Shown here piece by piece: positions 24,420-32,696 of a stretch of DNA of 58,829 bases (position 1 is its first letter; the number at the start of each line of letters is the position of its first letter). Source of the DNA: Clostridiales bacterium (lineage in GTDB: Bacteria > Bacillota > Clostridia > Lachnospirales > WQUN01); NCBI GenBank assembly GCA_031271295.1, contig JAISVZ010000015.1:1-58829 (forward strand). Direction: 5' to 3'. The notes beneath the pieces are model-generated. The model was not told the origin of the DNA, did no database searches, and saw only the letters and a list, made by a program, of their open reading frames with translations. The position numbers and the translations under genes were made by a program.

Positions 24420-26228
24420 TTAATCAATATATACCGCGCCGAATTTGCAATCCTGTGCGCATTTCCCGCATTTAATACACAATTTCCCATCTATTTCGTG
24501 CGGCTCTTTTACCTGCCCCGATATTGCGTTAACCGGGCAATTTCGTTTGCATCGCGTACATCCCGTGCATTTTTCCGGGTCTATTTTATAACTTATAAGC
24601 GCCTTGCATTGTTTGGCGGTGCATTTTTTATTTTCAATGTGGTCTATATATTCGTTTTTGAAATATTTAATTGTGGTTAAAACCGGATTCGGCGCACTTT
24701 GCCCCAACGCGCAAAGCGCTCCTTCTTTAATTTGCGAGGCAAGCTCAAGCAGTTTTTCAATATCGCCGCTTTCCCCTTTCCCTTGCGTTATTCGTTGCAA
24801 AATTTCCAGCATCCGTTTGGTGCCTATCCGGCAATGCGTACATTTCCCGCAGGATTCCTTGCACGTAAAATCCAGAAAAAACCGGGCGATATCCACCATA
24901 CAGGTATCCTCATCCATTACCACCATACCTCCGGAACCCATTATTGCACCGGTTGCCGTAAGGGATTTATAATCTATTACGGTACTAAGCATATCCGCCG
25001 GAATACAGCCTCCGGAAGGCCCGCCCATTTGAACCGCCTTGAATTTCTTACCGTTTTTAATGCCGCCGCCCACGCCGAAAATAACGCCCTCCAGCGTTTC
25101 GCCCATAGGAATTTCCGCAAGCCCGCCGTTTTTAATTTTCCCCGTTAACGCAAAAACCTTCGTGCCTTTGCTTGCCTCGGTTCCGATTGAGGCAAATTTA
25201 CTTCCGCCGTTATTTATAATCCACGGGGCGTTTGCGAATGTTTCAACATTATTGATGTTTGACGGCTTTTGCCAAAAACCCTTTTGCGCCGGAAACGGCG
25301 GCTTAAGCCTTGGCATACCGCGCTCGCCTTCAAGCGACGCGATAAGCGCGGTTTCCTCACCGCACACAAACGCGCCCGCGCCCGCTTTAATTCGCAGGTT
25401 AAGTTCAAAACCGTACCCCATTATGTTTTTACCCAAATAATTTCTTTCGTAAGCCTCTTCTATCGCGGCGGTAAGGCGTTTAATCGCCAAAGGATATTCC
25501 GCGCGCACGTAAATAATACCCTCCGACGCGCCAATTGCGTACGCGCCTATAAGCATTCCCTCCAAAACCGAATGAGGGTCGCCCTCTAAAACCGCGCGGT
25601 CCATAAACGCGCCGGGGTCTCCCTCATCGGCGTTGCAGATTATATATTTTGTGCTGCCCTGCGAATCCCGCGCCGCCTGCCATTTAAACCATGTGGGGAA
25701 ACCCGCGCCGCCGCGCCCGCCTATACCGGAGAGCTTCATTTCGTTTATAACTTCCTGCGGCGTTAAGGATTTAAGGCATTTTTCCAAAGCGCCGTACCCG
25801 CCGGTTTTTATATAGTCGTCTATTTTTTCCGGATTTATTTTGCCGCAGTTTTTAAGTGCGATTCTTGTTTGTTTATTTAAATTAGTTAAATCCTCTTCGG
25901 ATATTTCGTAAGTGGCCGCGCTGTTTTCCTCGCCTTTTAAATACTTTATAATTTCTAAAGCGGCGGTATCGTTTACCTTAACGTACATTTTATTTACGCC
26001 GTTTTTATCGGTAACTTCCACAATCGGCTCTAAATAGCACATACCTATACAGCCGGTAATTGTTATGTCTGCCGTTTCGGTTGTTTTGGTATTTTCGCCG
26101 GTTTCACCTTTTTCGCCTGTTTCGGTTGTTTTGCACGTTTCGGCATTTAAAGCCTTTTTAAATATTTCCGATATTTTTCCCGCACCTGCGGCAATTCCGC
26201 AACTGCCCATTCCTATTACAACCCGCAT
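24420..26228 (-). CDS. NuoF/HydB-like NADH-binding Fe-S flavoprotein
   Basis: 602 residues. A thioredoxin-like 2Fe-2S domain with Cys10 and CIGMC forms the N-terminus; a low-complexity TETGEKGETGEN insert lies between its Cys pairs. The NADH/FMN module has GGRGGAGFPTWFKW and GAGAFVCGEETALI. The N3-type cluster motif is ESCGKCTHCRIGT. The C-terminus has two ferredoxin motifs (CTGCTRCKRNC and CIKCGKC), as in HydB of bifurcating hydrogenases. It would oxidise NADH and pass electrons to the large subunit encoded 28 bases downstream. A vapBC module separates it from the NuoE-like gene. Confidence 0.88.
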   Translation of the reverse strand: MRVVIGMGSCGIAAGAGKISEIFKKALNAETCKTTETGEKGETGENTKTTETADITITGCIGMCYLEPIVEVTDKNGVNKMYVKVNDTAALEIIKYLKGEENSAATYEISEEDLTNLNKQTRIALKNCGKINPEKIDDYIKTGGYGALEKCLKSLTPQEVINEMKLSGIGGRGGAGFPTWFKWQAARDSQGSTKYIICNADEGDPGAFMDRAVLEGDPHSVLEGMLIGAYAIGASEGIIYVRAEYPLAIKRLTAAIEEAYERNYLGKNIMGYGFELNLRIKAGAGAFVCGEETALIASLEGERGMPRLKPPFPAQKGFWQKPSNINNVETFANAPWIINNGGSKFASIGTEASKGTKVFALTGKIKNGGLAEIPMGETLEGVIFGVGGGIKNGKKFKAVQMGGPSGGCIPADMLSTVIDYKSLTATGAIMGSGGMVVMDEDTCMVDIARFFLDFTCKESCGKCTHCRIGTKRMLEILQRITQGKGESGDIEKLLELASQIKEGALCALGQSAPNPVLTTIKYFKNEYIDHIENKKCTAKQCKALISYKIDPEKCTGCTRCKRNCPVNAISGQVKEPHEIDGKLCIKCGKCAQDCKFGAVYID

Positions 26229-26239
26229 TAATTAACCTC

Positions 26240-26641
26240 CTACATTACCCAATCAACAATTGTTAAGCTTTCTATATCTGCAAAATGCCGTGTGTTATGT
26301 GTAACTAAAATATATCCTCGTGTTATGCATTGCGCGGCAATAAGCAAATCTGCATCATCAATTATCGTGCCGCGCCGCTTGTGATTTGCATAAATATCCG
26401 CGGCTGTTTTCATGTCAGAAATCGTTATTTCGTCAATTGTCAGCAAATCACAGATCTTCTCGAATGCATTCATTTTTGCTATGGAATTATTTGCTTTTAA
26501 CCCGCGCACAATCTCATAATAAACCATCAGAGGAATTACACAGCAATTACCGTTCTGTTCTTCTAACCTCCAACGCTGTTTTAAACTTTCATCGTTACGT
26601 AAAATATATGAAATAATATTTGTATCTAACGCATAAATCAT
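26240..26641 (-). CDS. vapC: VapC-type PIN-domain toxin
   Basis: 133 residues, a full PIN domain. Acidic active-site residues are Asp6 in YALDTN, Glu in VYYEIVRG (about 43), and the Asp pair in IIDDADLLIAA (about 95-98), followed by the typical YILVTHNTRHF. PIN toxins cleave RNA. Its ATG overlaps the antitoxin stop by 4 bases (ATGA), the usual TA coupling. The module lies inside the NuoE/NuoF/StnA-like redox operon and only 11 bases from the NuoF-like start, so it is probably co-transcribed. Confidence 0.85.
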   Translation of the reverse strand: MIYALDTNIISYILRNDESLKQRWRLEEQNGNCCVIPLMVYYEIVRGLKANNSIAKMNAFEKICDLLTIDEITISDMKTAADIYANHKRRGTIIDDADLLIAAQCITRGYILVTHNTRHFADIESLTIVDWVM

Positions 26642-26868
26642 ATTTCCACCTCACGAAATTTAACACGTTCAAATTCCGGTACTTCTTCTGCACTATCCTC
26701 AATTTCGGCAAAAAAATTGTCAATAGCGCGTAATCGGTTTGCTGTATCTGCTTCTAAAACAGGTTCGTCTAATATTGTAAGAAGCGCTCTTGAACGCCCC
26801 GGTACTTTAATAATATCACCGATTGGGCAAAAATGCCCGTTTTCAAAATAACCTTCGTATGCCAGCAT
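26638..26868 (-). CDS. vapB: VapB-like antitoxin
   Basis: 76 residues from ATG 26868 (GGGAG 8 bases upstream). The N-terminus is a beta-rich AbrB/SpoVT-like or DUF-type fold (MLAYEGYFENGHFCPIG, then IIKVPGRSRALLTILDE), and the C-terminal half is acidic (FFAEIEDSAEEVPEFERV), which would wrap around the toxin. Position before vapC with a 4-base overlap supports the antitoxin role; the exact family is uncertain. Confidence 0.75.
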   Translation of the reverse strand: MLAYEGYFENGHFCPIGDIIKVPGRSRALLTILDEPVLEADTANRLRAIDNFFAEIEDSAEEVPEFERVKFREVEI

Positions 26869-26947
26869 AAAACCCACTCCCTTTCACAATATATTTTGGG
26901 CATAAAAATTATATTTACTTATTTTGTTTTAGATAATATTTTCGCCA

Positions 26948-27268
26948 TCAAACAACTTGATTCACCTTATTCACATATTTGTCTATATACCAGGCAAGGT
27001 TTGCGCACGGATAATCCGTACACTCAGAACAAGCGGATAAATTCTTTTCCCTACAGCATTTCTTATACGGGCAATCCCTACAGCCTTGCATAACCTCATC
27101 CGAACGCCCGCCCATGCAATGAATAGATTCAAGCGGCAATTCGAAATTAAACTCTTCCTTATAGAATACTGTGCTTTTTCGCTTTAACTGCATATCACCG
27201 CCGATTGTCGCTAAATAAGTTACGCATTTGGAACAATCGTGCCCGCAATAACAAATCATCTCCGGCAT
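26948..27268 (-). CDS. DUF3795 cysteine-rich protein
   Basis: 106 residues from ATG 27268 (GAGGAG 8 bases upstream). Twelve Cys in a DUF3795 pattern: ICYCGHDCSKCVTYLAT near the start, GCRDCPYKKCC, CSECTDYPC toward the end. The Cys sets could bind a metal or Fe-S cluster. It lies 19 bases after the NuoE-like gene on the same strand. Function unknown; possible assembly or accessory factor of the redox complex, by position only. Confidence 0.7.
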   Translation of the reverse strand: MPEMICYCGHDCSKCVTYLATIGGDMQLKRKSTVFYKEEFNFELPLESIHCMGGRSDEVMQGCRDCPYKKCCREKNLSACSECTDYPCANLAWYIDKYVNKVNQVV

Positions 27269-27287
27269 TATTACCACTCCTCTCCGC

Positions 27288-27815
27288 TTATTCCAATTTT
27301 GCTATGCCGTCAGCGGAATCCTTAGTTTTTTTCAGTATTTGCTTTGCACTCTCCGGAGTTAGGCTTCCGTAAGTTTCCCCGTTAATCATCATAACCGGCG
27401 AAAGGCTGCAACAGCCTAAGCACGCAACATTTTTAAGCGTAAATATCCCGTCCGCCGTGGTATCGCCCTCGCGGTAATCTTTCCCCGCGTTGCAGTTTTC
27501 CGATAAAAAGGATATTACCGCTTCCTCAATGGCGGCGCTTCCGTTAACATGGCACGCCGTTCCCTGGCACAAAAGTATTAAATATTTGCCCGCCTTTTGC
27601 ATTCTAAACTGGGTGTAAAACGTTGCCACACCGATAATTTTGGCGGGCGCAATTCTTAAAGCCAAAGAGATACGGGTAATTACCTCTTCCGGTAAATACC
27701 CGTATATATCCTGAGCCTTTTGAAGGACGGCAATAAGGTTTCCCTTTGCGCCGCCGTATGTTTTTAAAAATTCGTCAAGTTCGGTAAAATCAAAATTGCC
27801 GCAGCAATCGCACAT
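27288..27815 (-). CDS. NuoE/HydC-like 2Fe-2S subunit
   Basis: 175 residues. The NuoE fold is visible: helical LDEFLKTYGGAKGNLIAVLQ, then YGYLPEEVITRISLALRI and the 2Fe-2S ligands CQGTACHVNG and CLGCCSLSP. It passes electrons between NuoF-like and partner subunits. It starts 21 bases after the flotillin stop and begins with an extra MCDCCGNF. It belongs with the NuoF-like and StnA-like genes but is split from them by DUF3795 and vapBC. Confidence 0.88.
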   Translation of the reverse strand: MCDCCGNFDFTELDEFLKTYGGAKGNLIAVLQKAQDIYGYLPEEVITRISLALRIAPAKIIGVATFYTQFRMQKAGKYLILLCQGTACHVNGSAAIEEAVISFLSENCNAGKDYREGDTTADGIFTLKNVACLGCCSLSPVMMINGETYGSLTPESAKQILKKTKDSADGIAKLE

Positions 27816-27836
27816 AAGTACTCAGCCCTCTTATTT

Positions 27837-29345
27837 TCAGTTTATTTTTTTCTTTATCGCGTCCACGATGTTAACCCCGGTAAGGGCTTCCACCGTTTCC
27901 GGCAACGTTGAAATGATATCCGTAACGTAACCGGATACCTTCGCCGCGCCGGTTTTATCACCCGAATTTCCGGAATCCACAACAACAATTTTTTCCGTCC
28001 TCGAAAGAGGTTCGGATACCGCCTTCGCAATTTCCGGCAAGCGGTTAATAACCATTTCCGTAACGGCGGCTTCGTTGTAGAGCTTGTAAGCTTCCGCTTT
28101 TTTAAGCATCGCCTCGGCTTCCGCCTTGCCCTTATCCAGTATAATATCCGCCTCGGCGCGTCCTTTTTCGCGAATAACTTCCGCTTCCGCCAAACCTTCA
28201 ACTTTTTTGGCTTCCGCTTTGGCTTCGCCTTCCATTTTAATTAAAATCGCCCTTGCTTCGCCTTCAAGTTTTATAAGCTGCGCTTTGGCTTCCGCCGCCT
28301 GAATTTCGTTGTATTTACTTGCCTCTGCGGATTTTCCCTGCTTGTATTTATCCGCGTCCGCAATTTTAACAACGGTTGCGTCCAGTTCGCGTTCCATACG
28401 CGTGGCTTCCTGCTCCGCGAGTTCAATTTCGCGCTGTTTTCTTGTAATTTCAACCTTCATCTGCGCTTCGGCAAGTTCAACTTCCTTCTGCTTTTTAACA
28501 ATTTCAACCTGCATTTCGGTTTCGGTAACTTCTTTTTTAACTTTGTTGGCTTCAATTTCGTAAGCCAAGTCCGCAACCGCTTTTGCCGTTTCGGATTCCT
28601 TGCGGTACGCCTGCACCTTCAAATCCTTTTCTTTGTTTGCCAAAGATATTTGAGATTCCGCAACAAGCCTTGCTTCCTCGCCGTGACGGTTCGCTTCGGC
28701 GGTTTTAATTTTTGTTTCCTTCGCCGCCTCCGCTTCCGCAATAAGCGCGTCGCGTTTAACCTCGGAAATGCGCTTTTTGCCCAGCGCCTGCAAATAACCG
28801 TTAGAATCAGAAATATCCCTTATTGTAAACGCCTTAATTTCAAGCCCCATCTGCGCCAAATCCAGCGCCGCAACCTCCTGAACCTGCGATGCGAACTTTT
28901 CCCTGTCCTTATAAATTTCCTCTACGGTTAGTTTCGAAATAATTTCGCGCAGCTTGCCCTCCAGCACGTCCTTGGCGATATCTTCAATTACGTTTATCGT
29001 TTTAGCTTCGTTTCCGGTGTTAAACTGCTCCACCGCCGCCAAAATGGATTCCTTATCGCTCTTTACCTTAATAACCGCAACGCCGTCGGCAATAATATCA
29101 ACGCCCTGCTCCGTAAGGGCGCCCGCCGTGCGCACCTCAATTTTCATGTTTTCAAGCGATATTCTGTCGGTTCGTTCAAAAATTGGGATAACTAAACCTC
29201 CGCCGCCGGATATAACGCGTTTGCGAAGCCCGGTTACAACAAGCGCCTTATCCTGCGGAACCTTTTTCCACAGCGAAAGCATACTGATAAGCAGCAGCAC
29301 AACAAGCAGGAGTATCCCCGCGCCTATAAAAATTGCCTCTTGCAT
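27837..29345 (-). CDS. floT: Flotillin-like SPFH protein
   Basis: 502 residues: an N-terminal membrane hairpin (about 5-25), an SPFH/band-7 domain (about 30-190; GGGGLVIPIFERTDRISL, then VDIIADGVAVIKV), a long Glu/Ala-rich coiled coil (about 190-430) with repeated EAE-KA heptads, and a short C-terminal domain. It organises membrane microdomains and, in Bacillus, pairs with the NfeD protein YuaF, as here. It follows the NfeD gene on the same strand, so a yuaF-yuaG-like operon is likely. Confidence 0.9.
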   Translation of the reverse strand: MQEAIFIGAGILLLVVLLLISMLSLWKKVPQDKALVVTGLRKRVISGGGGLVIPIFERTDRISLENMKIEVRTAGALTEQGVDIIADGVAVIKVKSDKESILAAVEQFNTGNEAKTINVIEDIAKDVLEGKLREIISKLTVEEIYKDREKFASQVQEVAALDLAQMGLEIKAFTIRDISDSNGYLQALGKKRISEVKRDALIAEAEAAKETKIKTAEANRHGEEARLVAESQISLANKEKDLKVQAYRKESETAKAVADLAYEIEANKVKKEVTETEMQVEIVKKQKEVELAEAQMKVEITRKQREIELAEQEATRMERELDATVVKIADADKYKQGKSAEASKYNEIQAAEAKAQLIKLEGEARAILIKMEGEAKAEAKKVEGLAEAEVIREKGRAEADIILDKGKAEAEAMLKKAEAYKLYNEAAVTEMVINRLPEIAKAVSEPLSRTEKIVVVDSGNSGDKTGAAKVSGYVTDIISTLPETVEALTGVNIVDAIKKKIN

Positions 29346-29391
29346 AAATCATTCCCCTTTCAGATTTCGCAATTGCCGAAAAATAACCCGT

Positions 29392-29510
29392 GCATACATT
29401 TCCGGAAAATGTTTAAGTTTTTTGCGGCGCTTACAATGCCCGGTTTAAAAACTGCGCATACATTTCCGTAAAATGTTTAGGTTTTTGCGGCGCTTACAGT
29501 GCCGGTTTTA
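29392..29510. repeat. 64-bp tandem duplication at nfeD 3' end
   Basis: GCATACATTTCCG...GCGGCGCTTACA..GCC.GGTTTT occurs at 29392-29449 and 29456-29510 (period 64). The right unit includes the last codons of the NfeD gene (CCG GCA CTG TAA on the minus strand), and the left unit duplicates them outside the gene. Confidence 0.85.
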
Positions 29511-30135
29511 CAAAGTAGGTGTTTTCAACTATAGCAACTATTTTAACCTCCGCGTTCCGGTTAATTTCCTCACCCGATTCGGATTTTGCCGGAGCGGTAT
29601 ACGTATTGCCGTTAACGTGGTATGTTATCTGCCCGTATTTTCCTTGCGGTATATATTCCGTAACCTTTGCGTTTTTGCCAACAAGGCTTTGAATTTCCAC
29701 CGCGCTGGTGTTTTGCGCGCGGTAAAGCGGAATGTAAACAAAACGGTAAAACACAAACGAAAGCAAACAGCCCGCGCCTGCGGCAACAATAAACGCAAAA
29801 TAAAGCGACAACCTTGGAAACGCCATCATTCCAGCGCCGCCGAACGCTCCTAAAAACGCCGCGATTATTGCCGGTTTAAACGGCGATACGCTTCCGCCCG
29901 CGTCCGCTCCCTCCGCATTAGCGGAAATATCGCCCGCGTTAAGGCCGATATCAACAGATTCTCCAAACCCTTCGGCGTCAAGATCAAAATCCGCGCCCTC
30001 GCCCATACCTTCCGCGCCGAAATCCCCTTCGGCTCCCCCGTCGAAATTAAAAAAGCCGAGCACGTGCCCCAAAATAAACGAAAGCACAGCGTAACCCAGC
30101 CCAACAATAAAGCAAACCTGAAACAGCAACAGCAT
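29494..30135 (-). CDS. NfeD-family membrane protein (YuaF-like)
   Basis: 213 residues from ATG 30135 (GGAGG 7 bases upstream). A first membrane segment (about 2-25), a long Gly/Asp/Glu-rich loop (about 30-75: GGAEGDFGAEGMGEGADFDL and onward), two more segments (about 82-130) and a C-terminal OB-fold (VGKNAKVTEYIPQGKYGQI, then VKIVAIVENTYFVKPAL). It partners flotillins. The acidic loop is much longer than usual in the family and seems expanded by repeats. Confidence 0.85.
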   Translation of the reverse strand: MLLLFQVCFIVGLGYAVLSFILGHVLGFFNFDGGAEGDFGAEGMGEGADFDLDAEGFGESVDIGLNAGDISANAEGADAGGSVSPFKPAIIAAFLGAFGGAGMMAFPRLSLYFAFIVAAGAGCLLSFVFYRFVYIPLYRAQNTSAVEIQSLVGKNAKVTEYIPQGKYGQITYHVNGNTYTAPAKSESGEEINRNAEVKIVAIVENTYFVKPAL

Positions 30136-30291
30136 ATGCACCCCTCCAAACAAAGCAAAAAAGCATTACGGTAAGCGAGTTAAAAGTTAAGTTTATTATA
30201 ACAACTAAACGTCATCCCGTAAAGAAATTTCTTTTGAGTGTTCGCTTTCTTGCATACGCAAAAATATTTTCAATTTAAATATAATTTACTA

Positions 30292-30321
30292 TTGACAATA
30301 GTGTGCCTCATACAGTATACT
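30292..30321 (+). promoter_or_regulatory. Promoter of PadR regulator
   Basis: TTGACA (30292-30297), 18 bases, TATACT (30316-30321), 20 bases before the PadR start codon. Divergent from the nfeD/flotillin operon. Confidence 0.7.
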
Positions 30322-30340
30322 AAATCCGGAGGTGATAGAA

Positions 30341-30685
30341 ATGCCGGATGATGATCTGCTCCAGGGTTTAATTGTAGACTTGCGGCGGGGGACTTTAGTG
30401 CTTGCGGTATTAAGCAGTATCAGTAGCCCTAAATATGGGTATTCGCTGTTGCAGGATATGGAAAACCGCGGAATACGTATTGAGGCAAATACCTTGTATC
30501 CGCTGCTTCGCCGTTTGGAATCTCAGGGGCTGCTTGAAAGCAAATGGGATACCGGCGAAAGCCGTCCGCGCAAGTATTATATGTTAAGCGAACGCGGGCG
30601 GGAGCTTTACGCGAAGCTTCGCAGCGAATGGCGGCGTATGGCAAACGAAATGGAAAACATATTAAGAGAGGATGAATTACAATGA
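30341..30685 (+). CDS. PadR-family transcriptional regulator
   Basis: 114 residues from ATG 30341; the GTG at 30332 lies within the ribosome site GGAGGTGAT. Winged-helix features are LVLAVLSSISSPKYGYSLLQ, RIEANTLYPLLRRLESQGLL and SRPRKYYMLSERGRELY, the PadR signature, followed by a C-terminal dimer helix. It overlaps the next gene by 4 bases, and PadR/HAAS pairs usually act together, with the PadR protein repressing its own operon. Confidence 0.92.
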   Translation: MPDDDLLQGLIVDLRRGTLVLAVLSSISSPKYGYSLLQDMENRGIRIEANTLYPLLRRLESQGLLESKWDTGESRPRKYYMLSERGRELYAKLRSEWRRMANEMENILREDELQ

Positions 30686-31710
30686 ATCAGACAAACGAAT
30701 TAGTTGAACGCTACCTTTACGATGTAACACGGCGTTTGCCGGAAAAGGAGCGCGGCGAGGTTGGGCTTGAATTAAGAACAAGTATAAACGATATGCTTGG
30801 AGATAACCCAAACGATAGCGAAATAACGCAGGTGCTTGAAAAACTCGGCGATCCGCAAATTTTATCGGAAAGTTACCGCAGTAAACCGCGATACTTAATT
30901 TCCCCCGCAATTTACGACCTGTACATTTCCGTGCTTAAAACAGTTGTGGTAATAGTTGCGGCCGTCTGCGGGTGTGCGGGTATCGTATCAATCTTTTTCT
31001 CGGATGCGTTTGGCGCTTTGCTTGAAGGCGGAACTTACGCGATAGATAGCATTGAGTTAATAGGCGGCAGAATAGGAAGCATTATAAGCGCAATGTTAGA
31101 TGGTGCGCTGCAAGCCGCTTTATGGGTAACGCTTGGTTTTGCCATAGCCGACAGAACGGGGGGCTATAAAGCCAAAACATCGTGGTCTGTTTCTAACTTG
31201 CCCAAGATGCCTGCTGCAAACGAAGCAAAAATTCCCCGCGCTTCGTCTATAACCGGTATGGTTTTAACCGTTTTTTTTACATTACTGCTTATAGCAATGA
31301 TACTCCAAAACAAATTGTACTTTGTGTTCTCAAACGGTCACGAACTAATAAATCCGTTTTCCCGCGCGGCGCTTGTTCGGTTTTTACCGTATTTGGCTCT
31401 CCTTGGAGTTATGGGGTTTTTAATGAACGGCGCAAAACTATTTTGGGGTAAATGGAATATACCGCTTTGTGTTTTAAACGCGATATACAATTTTGCGACG
31501 GTTAGCATAACAATTTATGTTTTGCACTGGGAGGATTTGTTCAGTGCGGAGTTTTTAGCGTTCATGCAAGAAAGGTCTGGCTCAGACACTGTGGTAACCA
31601 TCATTACAAGCGGCGGTTTGATTGCGCTTTTTTCGGCAGTTTTTATCTTGGGGGCTGTCGTTAATGTAATATCCGCTGCGGTAAAAACATTTAAAGGCAT
31701 GAGAAACTAA
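30682..31710 (+). CDS. HAAS-domain membrane protein
   Basis: 342 residues. The N-terminal HAAS domain (about 1-70: VERYLYDVTRRLPEKERGEV, then LEKLGDPQILSESYR) is followed by about six hydrophobic segments to the C-terminus. Such proteins are encoded directly after PadR regulators and are thought to sense or transport at the membrane; the exact function is unknown. The gene ends at a strong bidirectional terminator. Confidence 0.75.
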   Translation: MNQTNELVERYLYDVTRRLPEKERGEVGLELRTSINDMLGDNPNDSEITQVLEKLGDPQILSESYRSKPRYLISPAIYDLYISVLKTVVVIVAAVCGCAGIVSIFFSDAFGALLEGGTYAIDSIELIGGRIGSIISAMLDGALQAALWVTLGFAIADRTGGYKAKTSWSVSNLPKMPAANEAKIPRASSITGMVLTVFFTLLLIAMILQNKLYFVFSNGHELINPFSRAALVRFLPYLALLGVMGFLMNGAKLFWGKWNIPLCVLNAIYNFATVSITIYVLHWEDLFSAEFLAFMQERSGSDTVVTIITSGGLIALFSAVFILGAVVNVISAAVKTFKGMRN

Positions 31711-31763
31711 AAAAACCGCCCCGCAAACCTTTAACAGTTTAGCGGGGCGGTTTGCGTTTTTTA
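31711..31763. terminator. Strong bidirectional terminator
   Basis: AAACCGCCCCGC (from 31713) pairs with GCGGGGCGGTTT (to 31753) around a 17-base loop, with flanking A- and T-runs. It serves the HAAS gene and the convergent importer operon. Confidence 0.9.
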
Positions 31764-31768
31764 TTTTT

Positions 31769-32683
31769 TTACTCTTTTACCCCGCCTATCGTAAGCCCGG
31801 ATACAAAGTACCTTTGCAGGAATGGGTAAACCACCAAAATAGGAATGGATGTTACCATTGTAAACGCGGCTCTAAGCGATGCGGGCGTTGTGGTATTAGA
31901 TGCTCCCGTTGCCGCTGCCGCCGCCTGAGACGCGCCCTGCTGGTTACGCCCGGCTGTCATTGCGCTTGCCAGAAGGTTTTGCAGTTCGTACGGCAGTGTT
32001 GTTAAACTCGGTTTGTTGGAGTTATAAAGGAAAGTATCGAACCACGCGTTCCAGCTTCCTACCGCCACAAACAGCGCAATTGTTGCGAGAGTTGGAATAC
32101 ACAGCGGAAGCACTATTTGCGTAAGCACGCGAAATTCCCCCGCGCCGTCCATCTTTGCGGATTCTATAAGGGATTCGGGTATGGATTTCATATACGTTCT
32201 AATAACAATTACGTTAAATGTGCTTATCATCTGCGGAAGCCAGTAAACTGTAAATGTGCCGAGTAAGCCTAAGTTCCTCATAAGCATATAGTTAGGAATC
32301 ATGCCCGCGTTAAAATACATTGTAAGTACGAAAACTAATGTTATGGGCTTGCGCCAAATGTATTCGTTGCGGCTTAGCGCGTAAGCAAGCATGGAGGTGC
32401 ATACAAGGTTTGTAACAACCGTAACAACCATTTTTACCACACTGTTTACAAACGCCGCATAAATTGAACTCATGTTAAGCACAACAGTGTAATTACGCAG
32501 CGAGAAAATACGAGGCCATAAATAAATGCCGCCGCGTACTGTATCAAGCGCGTCGTTAAAGGATACCGCCAATTGGTTAAGCATGGGGTATACCATAATT
32601 GCGGCAAGAACCAGCAAAAAGGTTGTGTTGAGCGTTGTAAATATAACGTTTTCCACCGTGAGTTTTCTTAATTTCTTTCTCAT
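31769..32683 (-). CDS. LplC-type carbohydrate ABC permease
   Basis: 304 residues from ATG 32683, chosen for GGGAGG 7 bases upstream; the longer frame overlaps the upstream gene. Six membrane segments, with the EAA loop SLIESAKMDGAGEFRVLTQI and the late VVYPFLQRYFVSGLTIGGVKE typical of the YtcP/LplC group. A Gln/Ala/Thr-rich loop (about 250-275) is longer than usual. Last gene of the importer operon (binding protein, permease, permease). Lpl/Ytc-type systems take up complex plant oligosaccharides. No ATPase is in the operon; a shared MsmX-type ATPase is inferred. Confidence 0.88.
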   Translation of the reverse strand: MRKKLRKLTVENVIFTTLNTTFLLVLAAIMVYPMLNQLAVSFNDALDTVRGGIYLWPRIFSLRNYTVVLNMSSIYAAFVNSVVKMVVTVVTNLVCTSMLAYALSRNEYIWRKPITLVFVLTMYFNAGMIPNYMLMRNLGLLGTFTVYWLPQMISTFNVIVIRTYMKSIPESLIESAKMDGAGEFRVLTQIVLPLCIPTLATIALFVAVGSWNAWFDTFLYNSNKPSLTTLPYELQNLLASAMTAGRNQQGASQAAAAATGASNTTTPASLRAAFTMVTSIPILVVYPFLQRYFVSGLTIGGVKE

Positions 32684-32696
32684 TACAACGCCTCCC

